Source: Blastomonas sp. SL216
GTDB lineage: Bacteria; Pseudomonadota; Alphaproteobacteria; Sphingomonadales; Sphingomonadaceae
Direction: 5' to 3'
Length of the DNA stretch: 64,000 bases
NCBI GenBank assembly: GCA_026625625.1
Contig: CP113055.1
Location: 1,614,501-1,678,500, forward strand
In this document: one piece after another, positions 61,669-64,000 of the stretch
How the letters are laid out: every line of letters begins with the position of its first letter
Position numbering within the stretch: position 1 is the first letter of the stretch
Notes under the pieces: generated by a model
The model's database searches: none
The model's input: only the letters and a program-made list of their open reading frames with translations
What the model was told of the DNA's origin: nothing
Program-made: the position numbers and the translations under genes

Positions 61669-63122
61669 GCGCCCTGCCCCGCGATCGCCAGCAGCCGGTC
61701 GATATCGACATGCTCCTCAAGCGCGGCGGCCAGCGCATCGAGCGCCTGATCGACCCGGTGGGCTTGCGCGACCCCATCGCTCTGCGCGCCCAACCGCGCC
61801 AGCCAGGCCCCGCGCTGCGCGGGATGATCGAACAGCTGGTGGATATAGCAGCCCGCTATTCTTCCATCGGCGCTGACGGCGCCATCCTCTGCCCCGCTAT
61901 CGAGCCGCAGCAGAGGCTGCACCGGCGCGGTTGCGCGGGTCTCGCCGACATGGATTTCATATCCGGCAAAAGGCTGGCTGTCGCGCAGGCTGATGCCGCT
62001 GACATCAACCACGCGCTTGTCTCCGGTGAGCCGGGTGGTGACCGGCAGATAGCCGAGCCCCGCCGCGGTGCCCGCCACCCCCTCGACGCCACCGGGGTCC
62101 TCGATGCTCTGACCCAGCATCTGGTATCCGCCACAAATGCCGAGCAAGGCCCCGCCGCGCCGGACATGCGCAGCGATATCGATGTCCCAGCCCTGCGCGC
62201 GCACAAAAGCAAGATCGGCGATCGTCGCCTTGGTACCGGGCAGGATGATCAACGCCGCGTCGCCAGGCAAGGGCTGGCCCGGCGGAACCATAACCAGCCG
62301 CACGCCGGGTTCGTGCATCAGCGGATCGAAATCGTCGAAATTGGCGATCCGCGACAGCATGGGCACTGCAATGGTGATCGGCCCCGCCGCGCCGCCAGCG
62401 CTGTCGAGTACCACCGCATCCTCAGCGGGCAGCTGCCGCGCTGCCGCCAGCCAGGGGATCACCCCCAGCCCCGCCCAACAGGTGCGGCGCGCGATCTCGG
62501 CATAGCCATCATCGAACAGACGGACATCGCCGCGAAACTTGTTGATCACAAAGCCCTGGATCATCGCCGCGTCCTCGGGATCGATCACGGCCCTGGTGCC
62601 GACAATCGAGGCGATCACCCCGCCCCGGTCGATATCGCCGATCAGCACGACCGGAACACCAGCGGCGCGCGCAAAGCCCATGTTCGCGATATCCCCTTCG
62701 CGCAGGTTGATCTCCGCCGGGCTGCCCGCGCCTTCGACGATGACGATATCGGCCCGAGCCTTCAGCCGCTCCCAGGACTGCAGCACGGCCGCGAGCAATT
62801 CGCCCTTGCGGTGCTGGTAATCCGCAGCCCCCAGCGTGCCGACCACCTTGCCGTGCACCACCACCTGCGCGCCGATGTCAGACTGCGGCTTGATCAGCAC
62901 AGGGTTCATGTCGATCGTCGGCGCGGCACGGCACGCCAGTGCCTGGAGCGCCTGTGCGCGGCCAATCTCGCCGCCTTGCGCCACGGCGGCATTGTTCGAC
63001 ATGTTCTGCGGCTTGAACGGCAGTACTTTCAGCCCGCGATTGGCGAGCAACCGGCAAAGGCCTGCGACCAGCACCGACTTGCCGACATCGGACCCCGTTC
63101 CCTGCAGCATCACAGCAGCCAT
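61665..63122 (-). CDS. cobQ: cobyric acid synthase
   Basis: The product is 485 aa. ATG 63122 follows GGGAGGTC. The N-terminal P-loop-like domain has [26 protein letters not shown] and [29 protein letters not shown]. The C-terminal GATase1-like domain has [12 protein letters not shown] with the catalytic Cys. It amidates side chains of the corrin ring with glutamine and ATP. The start lies within the end of cobD (13-base overlap), so translation is coupled. Confidence 0.95.
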   Translation of the reverse strand: MAAVMLQGTGSDVGKSVLVAGLCRLLANRGLKVLPFKPQNMSNNAAVAQGGEIGRAQALQALACRAAPTIDMNPVLIKPQSDIGAQVVVHGKVVGTLGAADYQHRKGELLAAVLQSWERLKARADIVIVEGAGSPAEINLREGDIANMGFARAAGVPVVLIGDIDRGGVIASIVGTRAVIDPEDAAMIQGFVINKFRGDVRLFDDGYAEIARRTCWAGLGVIPWLAAARQLPAEDAVVLDSAGGAAGPITIAVPMLSRIANFDDFDPLMHEPGVRLVMVPPGQPLPGDAALIILPGTKATIADLAFVRAQGWDIDIAAHVRRGGALLGICGGYQMLGQSIEDPGGVEGVAGTAAGLGYLPVTTRLTGDKRVVDVSGISLRDSQPFAGYEIHVGETRATAPVQPLLRLDSGAEDGAVSADGRIAGCYIHQLFDHPAQRGAWLARLGAQSDGVAQAHRVDQALDALAAALEEHVDIDRLLAIAGQGA

Positions 63123-64000
63123 GCAAGACCTCCCACGCCAATCCAGAGCAGCAGGCACGCCCGGCGATAGACCCAGAGCGCCCGTTTCAAGTCCACAGCA
63201 TCGGGTACCGGGCCATCGCCCAGCCAGGTACGGTGTGCGGGTTCGCCATCATAGCTGACCGGACCGCCCAGCCGGCGCCCGAGCACGCCTGCCATTGCCG
63301 CCTCGGGCCAGCCACCATTGGGCGATGCATGGTGGCGTGCATCGCGCAGCATTGTGCGCCACCCACCCCAGCCCGAGATGCACAGCAACACACCCGCAAT
63401 CCGCGCTGGAATCCAGTTCACCAGATCATCGGTGCGCGCCGCTGCCCAGCCGAAATGGAGATAGCGCGCATCGCGGTGGCCGATCATCGAATCCGCGGTG
63501 TTCACGACCTTGCAGACCAGCAGGCCCGGAAGGCCCGCGACGAGAAACCAGAACGCCGGTGCCACAACGCCATCGCAGAAACTTTCGGCCAGGCTTTCGG
63601 TCGCGGCAACGGCGATCCCAGTTTCGCCGAGCGCCTCGGTGTCGCGCCCCACGATCCGCGCCACCGCCACGCGCGCGGCTGCTACATGGCCGCGCAGCAA
63701 GGGCGCTGCGACCGCGCGGACATGATCGTCGAGGCTGCGCTGCGCCAGGCCTGTCGAGGCGAGCAAAATGACAAGCACTATCGCAACGCTGCCTCCTGCC
63801 AGTTGCTCGAAGACCCAGCCGATAACCCCTGCGCTGCAGCCGACCAGCAGCAGCAGGCCAAGCCCCATCGCTTTGCGCCGCATCGCGCTGCCCGCGTTCC
63901 AGCGCCGCTCAAGCGCCGCGATGGCAGCACCGATCCATGTCACCGGATGGCCGATTGCCGCCAGCACCGGCGCGGGATAGCCGATGGCAGCCTCGCCGAT
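63110..64000 (-). CDS. cobD: adenosylcobinamide-phosphate synthase (CobD/CbiB), N-terminus outside window
   Basis: About 296 residues are present; the frame is open to the right edge (reading [11 protein letters not shown] before [13 protein letters not shown]), so the first residues are missing. The sequence has the CbiB/CobD features [35 protein letters not shown] and [37 protein letters not shown], with several membrane helices. It attaches aminopropanol phosphate to cobyric acid. The cob operon continues right to left from here, and its promoter lies outside the window. Confidence 0.92.
   Translation of the reverse strand: MGEAAIGYPAPVLAAIGHPVTWIGAAIAALERRWNAGSAMRRKAMGLGLLLLVGCSAGVIGWVFEQLAGGSVAIVLVILLASTGLAQRSLDDHVRAVAAPLLRGHVAAARVAVARIVGRDTEALGETGIAVAATESLAESFCDGVVAPAFWFLVAGLPGLLVCKVVNTADSMIGHRDARYLHFGWAAARTDDLVNWIPARIAGVLLCISGWGGWRTMLRDARHHASPNGGWPEAAMAGVLGRRLGGPVSYDGEPAHRTWLGDGPVPDAVDLKRALWVYRRACLLLWIGVGGLAWLL

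Noticed and set aside
1-64000. tRNA, rRNA, CRISPR arrays, insertion sequences and phage genes
   Set aside because: I scanned the gaps and saw no cloverleaf-like segments with CCA-type ends, no regularly spaced repeats, no transposase or integrase motifs. A tRNA scan could still change this.

Overview
The window looks like chromosomal DNA of a sphingomonad-type alphaproteobacterium (order Sphingomonadales; genus not resolvable by eye). The reasons are high GC, dense gene packing with many ATGA/GTGA start-stop overlaps, five TonB-dependent receptors, a CYP153-type P450, a BluB-containing cobalamin operon and several protein families typical of this order. I see no rRNA, tRNA, CRISPR array, insertion sequence or phage gene. 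The window cuts a COQ7 gene on the left and cobD on the right.

Layout. (1) 1-3057: end of coq7, a secreted coiled-coil protein and a YdbS/YdbT-like pair of bacterial PH-domain membrane proteins. (2) 3215-16048: a putative zinc-limitation locus. The minus-strand genes are a MerC-like protein, a small exported protein, an ABC ATPase, an FtsX-like permease with a His-rich loop, and DUF3299. The plus-strand genes are a COG0523 GTPase with the CxCC motif, DUF1826, a TonB-dependent receptor, an ABC ATPase, two DUF3526-type permeases and a second TonB-dependent receptor. Three intergenic regions carry related AT-rich sites resembling Zur boxes. (3) 16076-22085: a sulfide/persulfide module. An ArsR regulator and a peroxiredoxin diverge from persulfide dioxygenase, two YeeE/YedE half-proteins, sulfide:quinone oxidoreductase and a SulP transporter. 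A palindrome overlaps the promoter. (4) 22086-28209: a decayed membrane gene, a 1063-aa BNR/sortilin-like secreted protein coupled to a TonB receptor, and a PepSY membrane protein. (5) 28322-37902: an AraC-type regulator divergent from CYP153, a GST-like protein, a formylglycine-type sulfatase, a large TonB receptor and a DUF1254/DUF1214 protein. This is a plausible uptake and catabolic cluster.

(6) 37967-49527: a MATE exporter, a glycosyltransferase with a large helical C-terminal domain coupled to a GH130 enzyme, an oligopeptidase B-like peptidase, an exported amidohydrolase and a large-subunit catalase whose leader carries a 12-bp hairpin. (7) 49758-54745: a small glycine/alanine-rich protein, an exported truncated hemoglobin, DUF3034, an amicyanin-like cupredoxin and a GGDEF-EAL protein. 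This suggests a redox or gas sensing route into cyclic di-GMP. (8) 54817-58595: a PLP aminotransferase, a SnoaL-like secreted protein, a TraB/GumN-like protein and a CDP-alcohol phosphatidyltransferase preceded by a possible 27-codon ORF. (9) 58694-64000: the cobalamin operon cobD-cobQ-bluB-cobT-cobS-cobC on the minus strand, for nucleotide loop assembly and lower-ligand synthesis.

The best candidates for an undescribed system are the metal-limitation locus, especially its receptor-ABC-receptor operon, and the hemoglobin/cupredoxin/c-di-GMP cluster. All functions are inferred from protein sequence recognition. No database search was run.
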